This document shows positions 1-10,631 of a DNA stretch of 64,000 nt, one piece after another. The stretch lies in contig JAQMWT010000334.1 in assembly GCA_029834535.1 (NCBI GenBank), positions 248,001-312,000 on the forward strand. Direction: 5' to 3'. Within the stretch, counting starts at the first letter, position 1, and every line of letters begins with the position of its first letter. The position numbers and the translations under genes are program-made. The notes beneath the pieces are model-generated. The model ran no database searches and was not told the DNA's origin. It was given only the letters and a program-made list of their open reading frames with translations. The DNA comes from Chrysophaeum taylorii (lineage: Eukaryota > Sar > Pelagophyceae > Pelagomonadales > Pelagomonadaceae).

Positions 1-149
1 AGCCTGCGACGCCTACGACGCCTACGACGCCGACGACGCCGACGACGACGACGACGACTTCCGGCTCCGAGTCATCAAAGCAGCAGCAGGTGGTGGTCGG
101 GGTGGAGTGAGGGGGTCCGGCCCCCCGCTTCGCTTTGCGGCTTTGCGAA

Positions 150-1157
150 ATGGAGGAGGAGGAGACCGTCTCGGAAGCGGAAGTGATCGAAAAGTCGCCG
201 CGGGAGCGGTACCTGCGTTTCAAGGACCTCCTCGGGCAGGGCGCGTACAAGCAGGTGTGGCGTGCCTACGACACGATCGAGGGCATCGAGGTAGCATGGA
301 ACGTGGTGAATTTGAAGAAGATGCCCCCGGCGGAGAAGGCCCGAGTGATCAACGAGGTCAGGCTCCTGGACCGATTGGAGCACACGAACATCATCGATTT
401 TCACGGGTCTTGGGTGAACCGCGAGAAACACGAGGTCGTCTTCGTCACCGAGATCCTCAGCTCGGGGAGTCTGAAGAAGTTCATTACAAAGGTCCAGGTG
501 ATTCGGTGGAAAATCATCAAGCGCTGGTGCAAGCAGATCTTGAGAGCGCTCTCCTACTTACACTCGCAAGAACCTCCGATCATCCACCGAGACATAAAGT
601 GCGACAACATCTTTATCAACGGAACTACCGGCGATCTCAGAATCGGGGACCTCGGTCTCTCGACGACAGCGATCATCGGAAAAGGCCAGTCCGTTCTGGG
701 GACTCCAGAGTTCATGGCTCCCGAGCTCTACGACGAGCAGTACGACGAAAAGGTCGACGTCTACGCCTTCGGCATGTGCGCGGTCGAGATGATTACGAAA
801 CAACTCCCCTACGCCGAGTGCGCCAACGCGACCCAGATATATCGGAAAGTCACGGCCAACGTCATGCCGCGCGCCCTCGAGCTCATTCCCGAGGGACCCG
901 CCTACGAGTTTGTCACGTGTTGCGTCAATACGGACCCTGCTCTCCGATGGAGCGCCGAGCAGCTGCTCCTTCATCCGTTTCTTCAGAACGATCCCGAGTT
1001 CGACGAGACCGAAGTCAAGATCAGGGAACAGCCCCAGCTCCCGCCCATTTCAGAGCCGTCCACGATTCTGCCGCCCCCCCCCCCGACGCCCCCCGCGGTC
1101 TCGAGGGAGCAATCTCTCGAATCGGAGCACTTAGCCGCCGCGGTCCAACCGCCCGCC

Positions 1158-1201
<44 letters not shown>

Positions 1202-1337
1202 CGTGGTCAAGCCAAAGGAGGCCGTCAAGCTGGCGGTCTCGGCGGCCCTCAACGCCTACGTCGCAGCCTCCGAGGCGGCGGCGAGCGCGATGCGCCGGGC
1301 TGGGCACGCGAACGAGCGAGCGCGCAACGTCGGCTTT

Positions 1338-1368
<31 letters not shown>

Positions 1369-4300
1369 TGCGGCCGCCAGTTGAGGTCGCGCCCGTCGTA
1401 GTGGAGTCGTCGCCGGAGCCTCCTCCGACCCTCTCTATCGAGGGCACGCCCGGCCCCGTCACCGCCCCGTCGCCCGTGTCGACGCCCTTCTTCACTCCAA
1501 AGATCCGCGAGGACCTCCCGCCGCACGTTTTCATCTCCGAGGCTTCGGTCGACTCGCCGTCCGCGAGCGAGCTCAGCACGCCCTCGCCGCCGCTCGGTCC
1601 CTCGCCGGATTTCGACGAGACCTTACCACCAAAAGACGACGAGCCACCCAAGCAATTGCCGTCGCCCGAGCGCTCCTTCAACGGTCTCTGGTTCGAGAGC
1701 GCGCAGGAGACGGAAGCGCCGCCGCCGCCGCCGCCGCCGCCATCTTCTTCGGAGGACGTCGGCCTCGTCGACGACGATTACGACGCCGCCAGAGCCCTCG
1801 CCCACAAGCTTCTCCCCGACGCGATGCCCCCGCCACCCCCCGACACGCCGCCGCCCTCGCGCGCGTCGCGCTCCTCGAGCCTCGACCACGTCGAGCTCAC
1901 GAGGGAGAGGGAAATGGAGCGCGAAATCGAGAGCGAGGACTTCCTGTCCAAGATGCGAGACAGGGAGACCTTCGAGAAGAGCCACAAGGTCCGCATCAAG
2001 GAGGGCAGGGAAAAGCGGGAAGACTCAGATCCGCGGCCGTTGGCGAGGCTCGGACCGGCGCCCGCGCCCGCGCGCTCTTCGCCCCCGCAGCCCGCGCGCT
2101 CTTCGCCCCCGCAGCCCGCGAGACCGCCAGCCCAGCAATCGGCGCCGCCGCCGCCTCGGCCAGCGGGCCCGGTTCAGTCCCCGGCGGTGACCGCCGCGAA
2201 ACATCTCGGACCAACGCCCGCTCCGGCGCGGGTCCCTGCCCAGCAGCCAGCACCTGCGCCAACAGCCAAGGCGGCAGCGCCGGCGCCAGCACCCAAGGCG
2301 GCAGCGCCGGCGCAAACACCCAAGGCGGCAGCGCCAACACCCAAGGCGGCAGCACCAGCACTCAAGGCGGCAGCGCCAACACCCAAGGTGGCAGCGGCGG
2401 CGCCAACACCCAAGGCGCCGGCGCCAACACCCAAGGCGCCGGCGCCAACACCCAAGGCGCCGGCGCCAACACCCAAGGCGCCCGCGCCAACAACCAAGGC
2501 GCCGGCGCCAACACCCAAGGCGCCGGCGCCAACACCCAAGGCGCCGGCGCCAACATCCAAGGTGGCAGCACCAACGCCGGCGTCGCCGGGAAGGGCGAAA
2601 CCGGCCGCCCTGGGGACGGCGCCGGCGAGCCCGAAACCGGCAGTGCCAGTGAGCCCAAAACCGGCGGCGTCCAAGGCGGCGAGCTCGAAACCAGTGCCAG
2701 CGCGGTCGGCTGCTCCCCATCAGCCAGTGCAGCAGCCGCCGTCGGGGAGCACCACGGCAACGACCGGGCCAGTACCGGCGCGGTCGCCTGCTTTCCAGCA
2801 GCCAGCTCCGTCTTCGTCGTCGCTCGCGCAGTCGAGCAGCAGCACCGCCGCATCGGCGGGGCCTGCGGCCGCGCCAGGGTGGACGCCTCCCCAGCAGCTG
2901 CCTCTGCATTCAACGAGCGCGAAATCCGGACAAGCACAAACTCAGGCGTCGTCGACGCCTAACGGCGTCTCCGCGGCGAGGCCGCCGTCGCCGGCGCAGC
3001 AGCAGCGCCCCGCGCCGAGCTTTCGCGACACGGCGACGTCGCCGGGTCCACCTGCTGTGACACACGTCGAGGGGGCGAACGGCAGCGTCCAGCCGTACCG
3101 CGCGCCGTCTCCCGCTTTGAGGGATGCGGCGGCGAAACCGCCGTCGCCCGGAGGACCCGCGCGAGCGACTCAGGCGCCAGCGCGCGCCGTCATCCCCGGG
3201 AGACCACCGGCGGGCGCGCCTCCGCCGCGCGGCCCAACAGGCGTCCCGTCCCGCGCGGCGTCGCCCGGACCCGGCGCGCAGCGGCCGCCGACGGCGCCCA
3301 AGGAAGCAGCGAGGGTCGGCGATAAAAACCACCACCAGCTCGAGGGCGAGGTGGCCCAAGCGTTCGCACCGCCGCGGTCGCGACCAAGCTCGGCCGGATC
3401 GCAGTCGTCGCAGCGATACGGACGGTTCGGGCGCGCGAGCCGCGACGACGATTTTTTGGACGACGCGAGCTCGACGGCCAGCCGCAGTCGCGGACACTCG
3501 CCGGCGCGGCAGGTCGACGCGGCAACCTGGCAGCAGCAGCAGCCGGCGCGGCGGCGAGACGCGGGTCATCCTCGCAAACAGGAGGCCTTCGACGAGCGCA
3601 CGAGCATGAGGACGGCCGACATGCCGCCCGTGCTCCTCGAAGGCGACCCGCCGACGGCGGGCGCGCTCCAGCAGCTCGAGGCGGCGTTCCTAAACAAATA
3701 TAAGAACAACGCGGCATCGACAAACGGGTCGTCGGCGCACGTCGTCGACGACGACGCGTCCTCGACGTCGTCGGTCATCATCGACCCTACGGACTCGGAG
3801 GACGTCGTGAGCCTGTCGTTCAACTTTTCGTTCGACGGCGTCAAGCGTCGCGTGAGCTTCGAGTACGACCTCGGCGAGGACCCCGTCGAGGTCGCGTCGG
3901 AGTTCGCGCGCGAGATGGGGTACCCCTCCGAGGAGATGCGACCCCTGGCCGACTTTATATCGGGCGTTCGCGCAAAGTACCGCGCGCACCTCCGCCTCAA
4001 GCTCGCCGGCCAAGAGAGGCCGCCGGAGGACACGCCCCAGGAAGTGGCCGAACCGAGGGAGTCGCTGCGCGTCGAGCCCAGAACCGGAGCTTTCGACGGA
4101 GCTATGCGCGAAGCTCCTAAGCCGCCACCGCCGCCGCTCCTCGAAGAGCCCGTGGACCAAGAGGACGAGGAGGAGCAGCGAAAACTGAACGAACAGTACG
4201 AGCTCATGAAGAAGCGGGCGCAGCGAATCCACGAGGATAGGATGGACAAGCTCGCGCACTCGCGGGACGATTGCGTTCTCTCGCACGAACAGGCGGCGGC

Positions 4301-4634
4301 AAAGTACGAGCAGGAAATGCTCGATCTCGGCCGTAAGGAGCGCGACATCTCGACCTCGCGCGAGGCCGCGCGATCGGACCACGAGCGGGTGGTTAAAAAG
4401 TACGAAAAGGACATGCTCGACTTCGAGCGAAAGTTTGTTATCGAGCAAGAGAACCACTCCAAGAGACTCCACGACTTTGACCTCGAGTTTAGGCTAAAGC
4501 AGGACGAAGCTCGCCGCCGCGCGAAAGCCAAACACGAGATCTCGACGCCCCCCCCACCAGAAGGAGCGGCTTATGCCTTACCCCCCCCCGCGGCGCCTCC
4601 CCCGGCGCCCTCTACGGCGGCATCACCCCGATAG
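150..4634 (+). CDS. WNK-type serine/threonine protein kinase with OSR1_C-like domain
   Basis: The 1494-residue single-exon frame begins at the first ATG in a kinase-compatible position. The catalytic domain spans about residues 22-278. The beta-3 position where most kinases have lysine reads VAWN, while a lysine sits in the glycine loop (GQGAYKQV, K34). Together with HRD (146-148), DLG instead of DFG (167-169) and APE (190-192), this is the WNK family signature. Residues 300-1200 are low complexity, with poly-Ala, poly-Asp, polyproline and a run of about eleven APTPKAP-like repeats. At about residues 1218-1280 an OSR1_C-type domain follows (SLSFNFSFDG, then a YDLGEDP segment), as in WNK and SPAK/OSR1 kinases, which bind RFxV peptides. 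Residues 1345-1480 look like charged coiled coil. WNKs sense osmotic or chloride status in animals; the role here is inferred only. The low-complexity middle may hide missed introns. Confidence 0.88.
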
Positions 4635-4845
4635 CATAGCACGTGGCGTGCGCCCCTCTTCCCCCCCCTCCGCCGCCTCAACTTCTTCTTGTTGTGATTT
4701 CCTTTCCCCGCCGACCCCCTCCATCCTCCAAGCAGCGGCGATGTGTTCGACCACCACCACCACCACCTCTGGGCCCTGCTTCCTTCTGCTTCCTTCCTCG
4801 AGCTCCACCTGTGACCCCGCCTGCGTCGCGCCGCCGCGTCTTTCT

Positions 4846-4890
4846 TAACGCAACGCAACGCAACGCAACGCAATGCAATGCAATGCAATG
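4846..4890. repeat. Pentanucleotide repeat (CAACG)n drifting to (CAATG)n
   Basis: About four units of CAACG are followed by about four units of CAATG, so one base substitution has spread across half of the array. Confidence 0.85.
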
Positions 4891-4975
4891 CCCCAGAGAA
4901 TCGGAGGACCTTGACCGACGAAACGCGCAGGCTCTAAAAAGAACAAGCCCGGCAACCAAAAAAGAGGCGGCGACA

Positions 4976-5031
<56 letters not shown>
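4976..5031. repeat. (GAC)n trinucleotide microsatellite
   Basis: About 18 copies of a GAC/ACG repeat in noncoding DNA between the kinase and lipoyl synthase. Confidence 0.9.
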
Positions 5032-5301
5032 ATCCAAAAACGAAAAATGACGAATCGCCCCGCGACGAAGAAAGAATGAAATACAAGCGTGCCTGTTGTC
5101 CACGGGACGCGTCTGCTCCTCCCCCTTGTTGTTCCAAGCCTGCCACCACACCCAAGTTCTCCTCCGCTCCGTGGCGCGGCAACTCGCGATCGATGATGCG
5201 AGGCCGCGCCGCCCCTTCCCTTTAAAATCCATTGTTATGACCGTCGACAAAAGTTATTAGTTACTTACCCTTGGATCCAGGAAAAGTCTCGGGAATAAAT
5301 A

Positions 5302-6270
5302 ATGAGGAGGGTGTTGGTGACCGCCTTGGGAGTCTCTGGCATGGTGTCCGTGCCGTCTCGGGTGCCGCGCGTGGGCGACCCGATGCCGCTGCGGCCCAAG
5401 GAAGGATTCCTCGTTGAAGCGCCCGGCGGGGAGCGGTACCAGCGCATGCGCGAGTCGCTGTCAGAATTGTCGCTGAATACCGTGTGCGACGAGGCCGCCT
5501 GCCCAAACGTCGGCGAGTGCTGGAACGGCGGCACCGCGACCATCATGCTCCTGGGAGACGAGTGCACGCGGGGGTGCAAGTTCTGCAACGTCAAGACCTC
5601 GAGTGCGCCGGCAGCGCCCGACGAAGACGAACCGTTGAACGCCGCCCTCGCGGTCGCCGCGTGGGACGTCGACTATGTCGTCTTGACGTCGGTCGACCGC
5701 GACGACCTCCCGGATGGTGGGGCGGGCCACTTTGCCAAAACCGTTAAACTTCTCAAAGAACTTCGACCATCGATTTTGGTCGAGTGTCTCGTCTCCGATT
5801 TCGGCGGGGATATGGACGCCGTCGCGACCCTCGCCGCCTCGGGCCTCGAGGTCTACGCCCACAACCTCGAGACCGTCCGCAGACTCACCCCGAGGGTGCG
5901 GGACCGGCGCGCTTCCTACGACCAGTCCCTCGCTTGCCTGCGACGCGCGAAGCGAGGGGGGGGCGTCGTCACCAAGAGCTCCTTGATGCTGGGGCTTGGC
6001 GAGACCGAGGACGAGATCCGGTCCGCCATGGCGGACCTGCGCGCGGCGGACGTCGACGTTCTAACTCTCGGCCAGTACCTCCGCCCGACGCCCCACCATC
6101 TCAGCGTCGTCGAGTATCTCCGGCCGGACGCGTTTGACCGCCTCAAGGAGATCGGCGAGCAGGAGTTTGGCTTTTCCTACGTCGCCGCGGGCCCGATGGT
6201 CCGCTCCTCCTACAAGGCGGGGGAGTTTTATCTCGCAAACATTGTCAAACGACAACGTCTAAATTTATAA
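5302..6270 (+). CDS. Lipoyl synthase
   Basis: The 322-residue enzyme is a radical SAM protein that inserts two sulfurs into octanoyl groups on E2 or H-protein lipoyl domains. Both iron-sulfur cluster motifs are present: the auxiliary cluster motif C-x4-C-x5-C (C62, C67, C73, in [12 protein letters not shown]) and the radical SAM motif C-x3-C-x2-C (C88, C92, C95). The C-terminal RSSY (301-304), whose serine ligates the auxiliary cluster, is also intact. The 30-residue N-terminus could be a mitochondrial or plastid presequence, which cannot be decided here because an upstream exon may exist. The TAA stop lies inside the 8-bp target duplication of a hAT transposon starting two bases later, so the transcript's 3' end must now lie in transposon DNA. 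Confidence 0.95.
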   Translation: MRRVLVTALGVSGMVSVPSRVPRVGDPMPLRPKEGFLVEAPGGERYQRMRESLSELSLNTVCDEAACPNVGECWNGGTATIMLLGDECTRGCKFCNVKTSSAPAAPDEDEPLNAALAVAAWDVDYVVLTSVDRDDLPDGGAGHFAKTVKLLKELRPSILVECLVSDFGGDMDAVATLAASGLEVYAHNLETVRRLTPRVRDRRASYDQSLACLRRAKRGGGVVTKSSLMLGLGETEDEIRSAMADLRAADVDVLTLGQYLRPTPHHLSVVEYLRPDAFDRLKEIGEQEFGFSYVAAGPMVRSSYKAGEFYLANIVKRQRLNL

Positions 6271-6271
6271 C

Positions 6272-9225
6272 CAGCGGTGGGAATTAATTAAATTCACTGG
6301 GCTCACTTCACTAGGTTCACTGAATTTACTTCACTTCAATGTTCACTTCACTTCACCGAAAATTTTCGTCCGAAGTCCAATCTTCACTTCACGTTTCATT
6401 CACTTTGGCAGACGGCCAAGTGTCTGATGAGCAAAGTCGAACCGCGCTATACCTGGAGGTAGAGGATAATGTTGATGGTGAGGAGGAATTTAAACGCGGT
6501 GTTAACAGAAGGAGGAAGTTCACAAGAACGAGCCGATTGCGACGTCGATGTTGTGACGTAGAACACACCCGGCAACAAAAGTGGACGATCAACCAGGTTT
6601 TTCCAAGGTGTGGTGGGACTGCGTGCGTCGACTGAAGGAAAATCATCCTGACCGCGTTGACCAGTGGGAAGGCGACGCATGCGTGTATCCGGTGCTGGGG
6701 GAGTGCCTGAAGGTGACGAGAGATTTTCAAGAAAGGCACATGGCAGACGACCAAGCCTTCTTGGGGCCCACTTCGAGGTTGCGCATCCGGAGGAGGACGA
6801 CCTGGGACGTCAACAGCTCACCAAGAAACAGAAGACAGACCAAGAAAAGGAGGGCGTTATGACGGCCGTGGGCGTTGTGGCAGCCTCGAAGGGTAAATCG
6901 GATATTACGAGATACTTCATGGCCATGCCCAGCCAGGCAAAGCACTCTTCCCTGATGGCGTTCTCGGCTCGGCACTACGTGTACACGTCGCAGCGGATTT
7001 TTTCCAAGCGCGCCTTTGACGACGAAGATCATCGCAACTTAATTGAGGCGTATTACAGCGTCGGTCGCGGGAAAGGCAAGCGCCCGTTCATGACTCGAAA
7101 GGCGCTCTTTGAATGGGTGGACGCTGAATATCGTTGTTTTGTTGTTCGAATCTTGAAGCACGTCGCTGCGGAGTGTTATTTATGAAGCGGCTTTCGGCAA
7201 TCCATTCGCCCAGGTGCTGCATGACGGCGGGACACTCAAGGATAAGTTCAAGCGACAGGCCGTTGGCCTATCCTTCATCTTGTCCGATTTGAGTGGCGTT
7301 GAGACGGTGTGCGTGGGCCTTGTTCCAGCTGACGACGGAACCGATTCCGGCACGGCTTCTCTGCTCCGTTCTGTGGTCGCGGAGCGTGCGAGAATCGATA
7401 TCGATTTGGCGGCCGCAACCATTGTTCAAGACCGGGCTGCAATTGGCGTCGCTGAAGAAATTTTTGTTGAGGTCGAAGCGCGTGTGACATGCATGATATC
7501 TCAAAAATCTCGGCAGCGGCATGTGGCGACTTGACACGATCCAGAGGCAAGCAGGTGATCAATCCATTCCCAGCTGGCCAGGAGCTGTTGAACAGTGCCC
7601 ATGATTGATGGAGCCAAGTTCTTTTCTTACGGCATACGTTTGAAGGATCTGCATGCGCTTTTGCCATTACAGCCGCGGAAATCGCCGAAGCTCACGCTCG
7701 ACCTCAATAAGACGTGGTTCCGGGCGCGATACCAACTTATTCGTTCCTTGCTGCGTATGCGCCACGTGCTCAAACTGTACGCGGCTACCAACATTGGACT
7801 CCCCTGGACAATCAGTGATGAGCAATGGGTGGCGTTGGCTGAATTCGAGGCGATTTTTGCTATAACGGATGCGGCCGTTATTTTCGTGCAACATGAACAC
7901 TTATACCTGGGGGCATGCGCCGCGTTGATCAAGCAAAACATGATCGAGTCTCAGCGAGCTGGGACGCTAGAAGTCATCATCTCCCGAACATAACTGCGAA
8001 ATCCATGCCACGTAAGACTGTCGATGTTGACGACCTCAGCGAGACCGGCAAAATCTGTCTTGAGCGGGCTATACTCGAATTTTGAGCGTCGGTTTTGCGG
8101 GAATAATGAAAAAAACTACGTGCGTCACTTCGACTACGAATTCAACGATCGCGAGCTGATTGCCTTCCTTCTTGACTTTAGGACTATCAACTGCCGGCAC
8201 CTGTCGTCCAATCAGAGAGCTCAGGCCAGGAAGTTGCTCAAGGAAGAATATGTGATTTACGCACGGACTGCATTCCACCACGAAAAGGCAAAGACTTCCA
8301 CCGAGCCTGCGCCGCCATCCGAGCCTGCGCCTGCCCGCAATCTCTTGGCGGCACTCGACGCACCCGACGCTTGGGACGACGACATTTGTGGCGACGTGCC
8401 TTCTTTTGCTATGCCTGAGAACCAGATGCCCGATTTCAATGTGGAGTTTGGACAGGTCTTCACTCAATGGATCAGGCTCTCGAGATCGCCCAACAGGAAA
8501 GTGCATTATCCTGAACTTGAGAAGAAGGATGAAGTCGGCTTCACAGATCTGGCTGTGCTCGACGTTGGAAAGCTGTGTCGACCGCTCACCAAGGAGCAGT
8601 ATGGGTTCCTTCCGGGCATGGCGAGAGCCTCTAAGGGTTCAATTGGTACACATGGCGCGCAGAGCTACTGTGAGCGCTGCCTGAGCATTGGAAATCTTGT
8701 CCTGACCGAGGGAAACACGTTGCTCGGCGCGGACGAGACGGACAAAGTTGCCCTACTGCGCATGAACAAGAATTTCATTGCGGCGGCCCGGGTTAAGTAC
8801 AGGGACCTCGGACACGAGTCCAAGTTTTTCAAAAACGCCGAGAGCACCATGATTCCCCGAAGACTCTTTGGAAATGGAGGTTGATGAGGAAGAACCAGAC
8901 GAAGATGCCGAGGTCGGTCGTTCACATCGCCTAGAGTAAGAAACACTGAACCCCATCCACGGCAACTCCTCCCTCACCCCCCGAAACGCGAACGAATCTA
9001 AGAGCACCAGACCTAGGCAATAGCGCGGGGGGGGCACGGAACTGACGGGGCGCGGCAAGGACCGGCGCTGGCGTTAAAAAAAAAAAAAAAGTTGGTGTTC
9101 ACTTTTCACAAAGGTTCACGATGGCCACGTAGGGTGACGTGTTCACTTCAAATCACTTCACCAATATTGCGGCGAGGCTGGTGAAGTGGTTCACGTTCAC
9201 TTGCTGAAGTGAATTCCCAACGCTG
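6272..9225 (+). mobile_element. hAT DNA transposon, copy 1
   Basis: The 2954-bp element has hAT-type termini: the right end read inward is CAGCGTTGGGAATTCACT, and the left end is CAGCGGTGGGAATT, slightly diverged. It is flanked by an 8-bp duplication with one mismatch (TTTATAAC at 6264-6271, TTTTTAAC at 9226-9233). Subterminal regions are dense in short GTGAAGTG/TTCACTTCAC motifs, as expected for hAT transposase binding. The internal transposase is broken into several frames. A near-identical copy lies inverted at 14420-17387. Confidence 0.92.
6581..8884 (+). pseudogene. hAT transposase remnant (copy 1)
   Basis: Conserved transposase segments are spread over at least four frames. A BED-zinc-finger-like N-terminus lies at about 6581-6800, and a segment starting MTAVGVVAASKG at 6859-7185. 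The catalytic-core block LHDGGTLKDKFKRQAVGL is at 7211-7534, a middle block at 7620-7990, and a hATC dimerisation-like block (ERCLSIGNLVLTEGNTLL) near 8665-8780. The first break, right after ECYL at 7185, is shared with the other copy, so it predates their separation. Other small indels differ between the copies. The copy cannot encode a full transposase as read. Confidence 0.85.
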
Positions 9226-9296
9226 TTTTTAACAACAAAATCCCCAAAAAAACGTTGTCTGTCTGTCTGTCATTAGGGGGGGAGAGAGAGAGAGAG

Positions 9297-9809
9297 ATGG
9301 GCACCGAGGAACTCGTTAAGAAGGAAGACGGGTGGTGGCACCCCCAGGGCGGGCTGATCGAGGAAGTCGAGCCCCCCGCGCCGCAGAAGATCGAGTCCCA
9401 CAAGGCCGCCGACTACAAGGAAGTCCTGCCCTTCGAGAGCTTTGCGCTCTCCGACGAACAGGGCGTCGTCAAGCTGTACTTCGGGCTCAAGAACGCCAAA
9501 GAGCTCCTCGCACCCGACGCCGTCACGGCGACCTTTCGCGTGCAAGCCCTCGAGGTCGTCGCGCGCCTCTCGCCATCGCGTATCTTTCGGTTCCACGAGT
9601 CCATTCTTTACGAACACGTCGTTCCGGACAAGTGCAAGGTCAAGGTCAAGACAGACCACATCCTCGTCACCCTCCTCAAGGCGAACCAGGCCTACTGGCA
9701 GCAGATCGGGGTCAACCGGAAAGCGATCGGTCCGGTTCGGAAGAGTCCGCCCGACTTCGGCCACCCGACCATCGTCGTCGCCGGCGGCACGTCGCGACCC
9801 CTCTCATGA
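9297..9809 (+). CDS. CS-domain protein, CacyBP/SIP-like
   Basis: The start is ATG 9297 (MGTEELVKK), preceded by a GA-rich tract; the longer reading needs a non-ATG start. The 170-residue protein has an N-terminal aromatic stretch (GWWHPQGG). Residues 55-145 look like a CS/p23 beta-sandwich, with the pattern KVKVKTDHILVTLLKANQAY near 120-140 matching the last strands of CS domains such as calcyclin-binding protein (VKTDTVLILCRK and then a Trp/Tyr). CS proteins act as co-chaperone or ubiquitin-ligase adaptors, but assignment to a subfamily is tentative. The gene starts 72 bp after the hAT element and converges on the Psb31 gene. Confidence 0.6.
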   Translation: MGTEELVKKEDGWWHPQGGLIEEVEPPAPQKIESHKAADYKEVLPFESFALSDEQGVVKLYFGLKNAKELLAPDAVTATFRVQALEVVARLSPSRIFRFHESILYEHVVPDKCKVKVKTDHILVTLLKANQAYWQQIGVNRKAIGPVRKSPPDFGHPTIVVAGGTSRPLS

Positions 9810-9984
9810 TGACGAGAATAATAACAGACCGACTGTAGTGTTAGCTATCCCCGGCGGCGGCGGCGGTGTTGTTATCATATTTTAGGTAGGCAGTCCGTAG
9901 ACTAGACTGCCAGCAACGCGCGTGCCATGGCGTGGTCTTCTTCGGGACGGCTCGGCGCACAGCTAGAACACCCGACCTGTTATT

Positions 9985-10549
9985 TTACCGCTGGTAGATG
10001 GAGCCCTTGGCCGTGCGTTGCTTCCAGTCGTAGTCGCTCGATATCCCCTGCCCGGCGGTGACGTCGATGGCGGAAGTGTCGATGGCAGCGTTCTTCATGA
10101 ATGCATCGTAGGCCGACTTGAGCTTGGACTTGTCCTTGGCCTCGCAGGCGGCGAGGATTTCGTTGGTGGCGGCGACCGAGGCCGCCTTCTTTTCCTTGGA
10201 GGTGGGGGACTTGAGCATGTACGCGCCCGAGTTGAAGAGCTCGAAAGCCAACTTCTCGTCGACGACCGCGTCGAAGTCGCCCTTGTCAACCGCGCCCTTG
10301 AGCGCCGCGATCCGCGCGCCGTAGATTCCCTTAGATCGCGCGACGGTCGCCTGGCTGACGGCGCCGTCGGCGAGGGCAGGCTTGGGGGCGATCAGGGAAG
10401 CTCCAAGCACGCCTGCGGCCTGCTCGAAGACTTCGCGGCGGCTGCGGGGAGCGTGAGCGAGAACGACCGGATTTTTCGTACCTTGGGGTGGTGGTGGTGG
10501 TGAAGCCGGGGACGAGGGCCGAGGCGCCGAGGAGGAGAAGTGCGAACAT
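9985..10549 (-). CDS. Photosystem II extrinsic protein Psb31-like, two exons, thylakoid lumen
   Basis: Exon 1 is 10482-10549 and exon 2 is 9985-10441, separated by a 40-nt GT-AG intron (10442-10481). The spliced protein has 174 residues. It begins MFALLLLGASALVPGF, an ER signal peptide with an ASA-L variant of the heterokont ASAF cleavage motif. Next comes a twin-arginine lumen signal (SRREVF, R24-R25, a hydrophobic stretch, then ALA/D at 45-48). The mature part is about 127 residues, close to the 13-kDa size of diatom Psb31. The YGARIAALKGAVDKGDFDAV and FELFNSGAYM segments resemble heterokont PSII extrinsic proteins. An unspliced frame with another N-terminus exists, but it lacks the signal peptide. 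A PsbQ'-type relative is the alternative. Confidence 0.8.
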
Positions 10550-10631
10550 GTCGATCGATCGATCCGTGTGAATTGATATTGTTCAAGTCGCGTCACTGTT
10601 CCGTTCGAATGCTTCTTAACGGAAAAAGGAT

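Larger units (their letters stand above)
4635..5301. other. Intergenic region with two simple repeats
   Basis: No convincing gene lies between the kinase and lipoyl synthase. The stretch holds a pentanucleotide CAACG/CAATG run near 4846-4890 and a GAC trinucleotide run near 4976-5031. The long open frames across it are repeat translations. Confidence 0.7.

Noticed and set aside
2025-2909. Long minus-strand frames opposite the WNK proline-rich region
   Set aside because: Repeats of Arg, Trp, Cys and Gly arise from translating the APTPKAP-coding repeat on the other strand.
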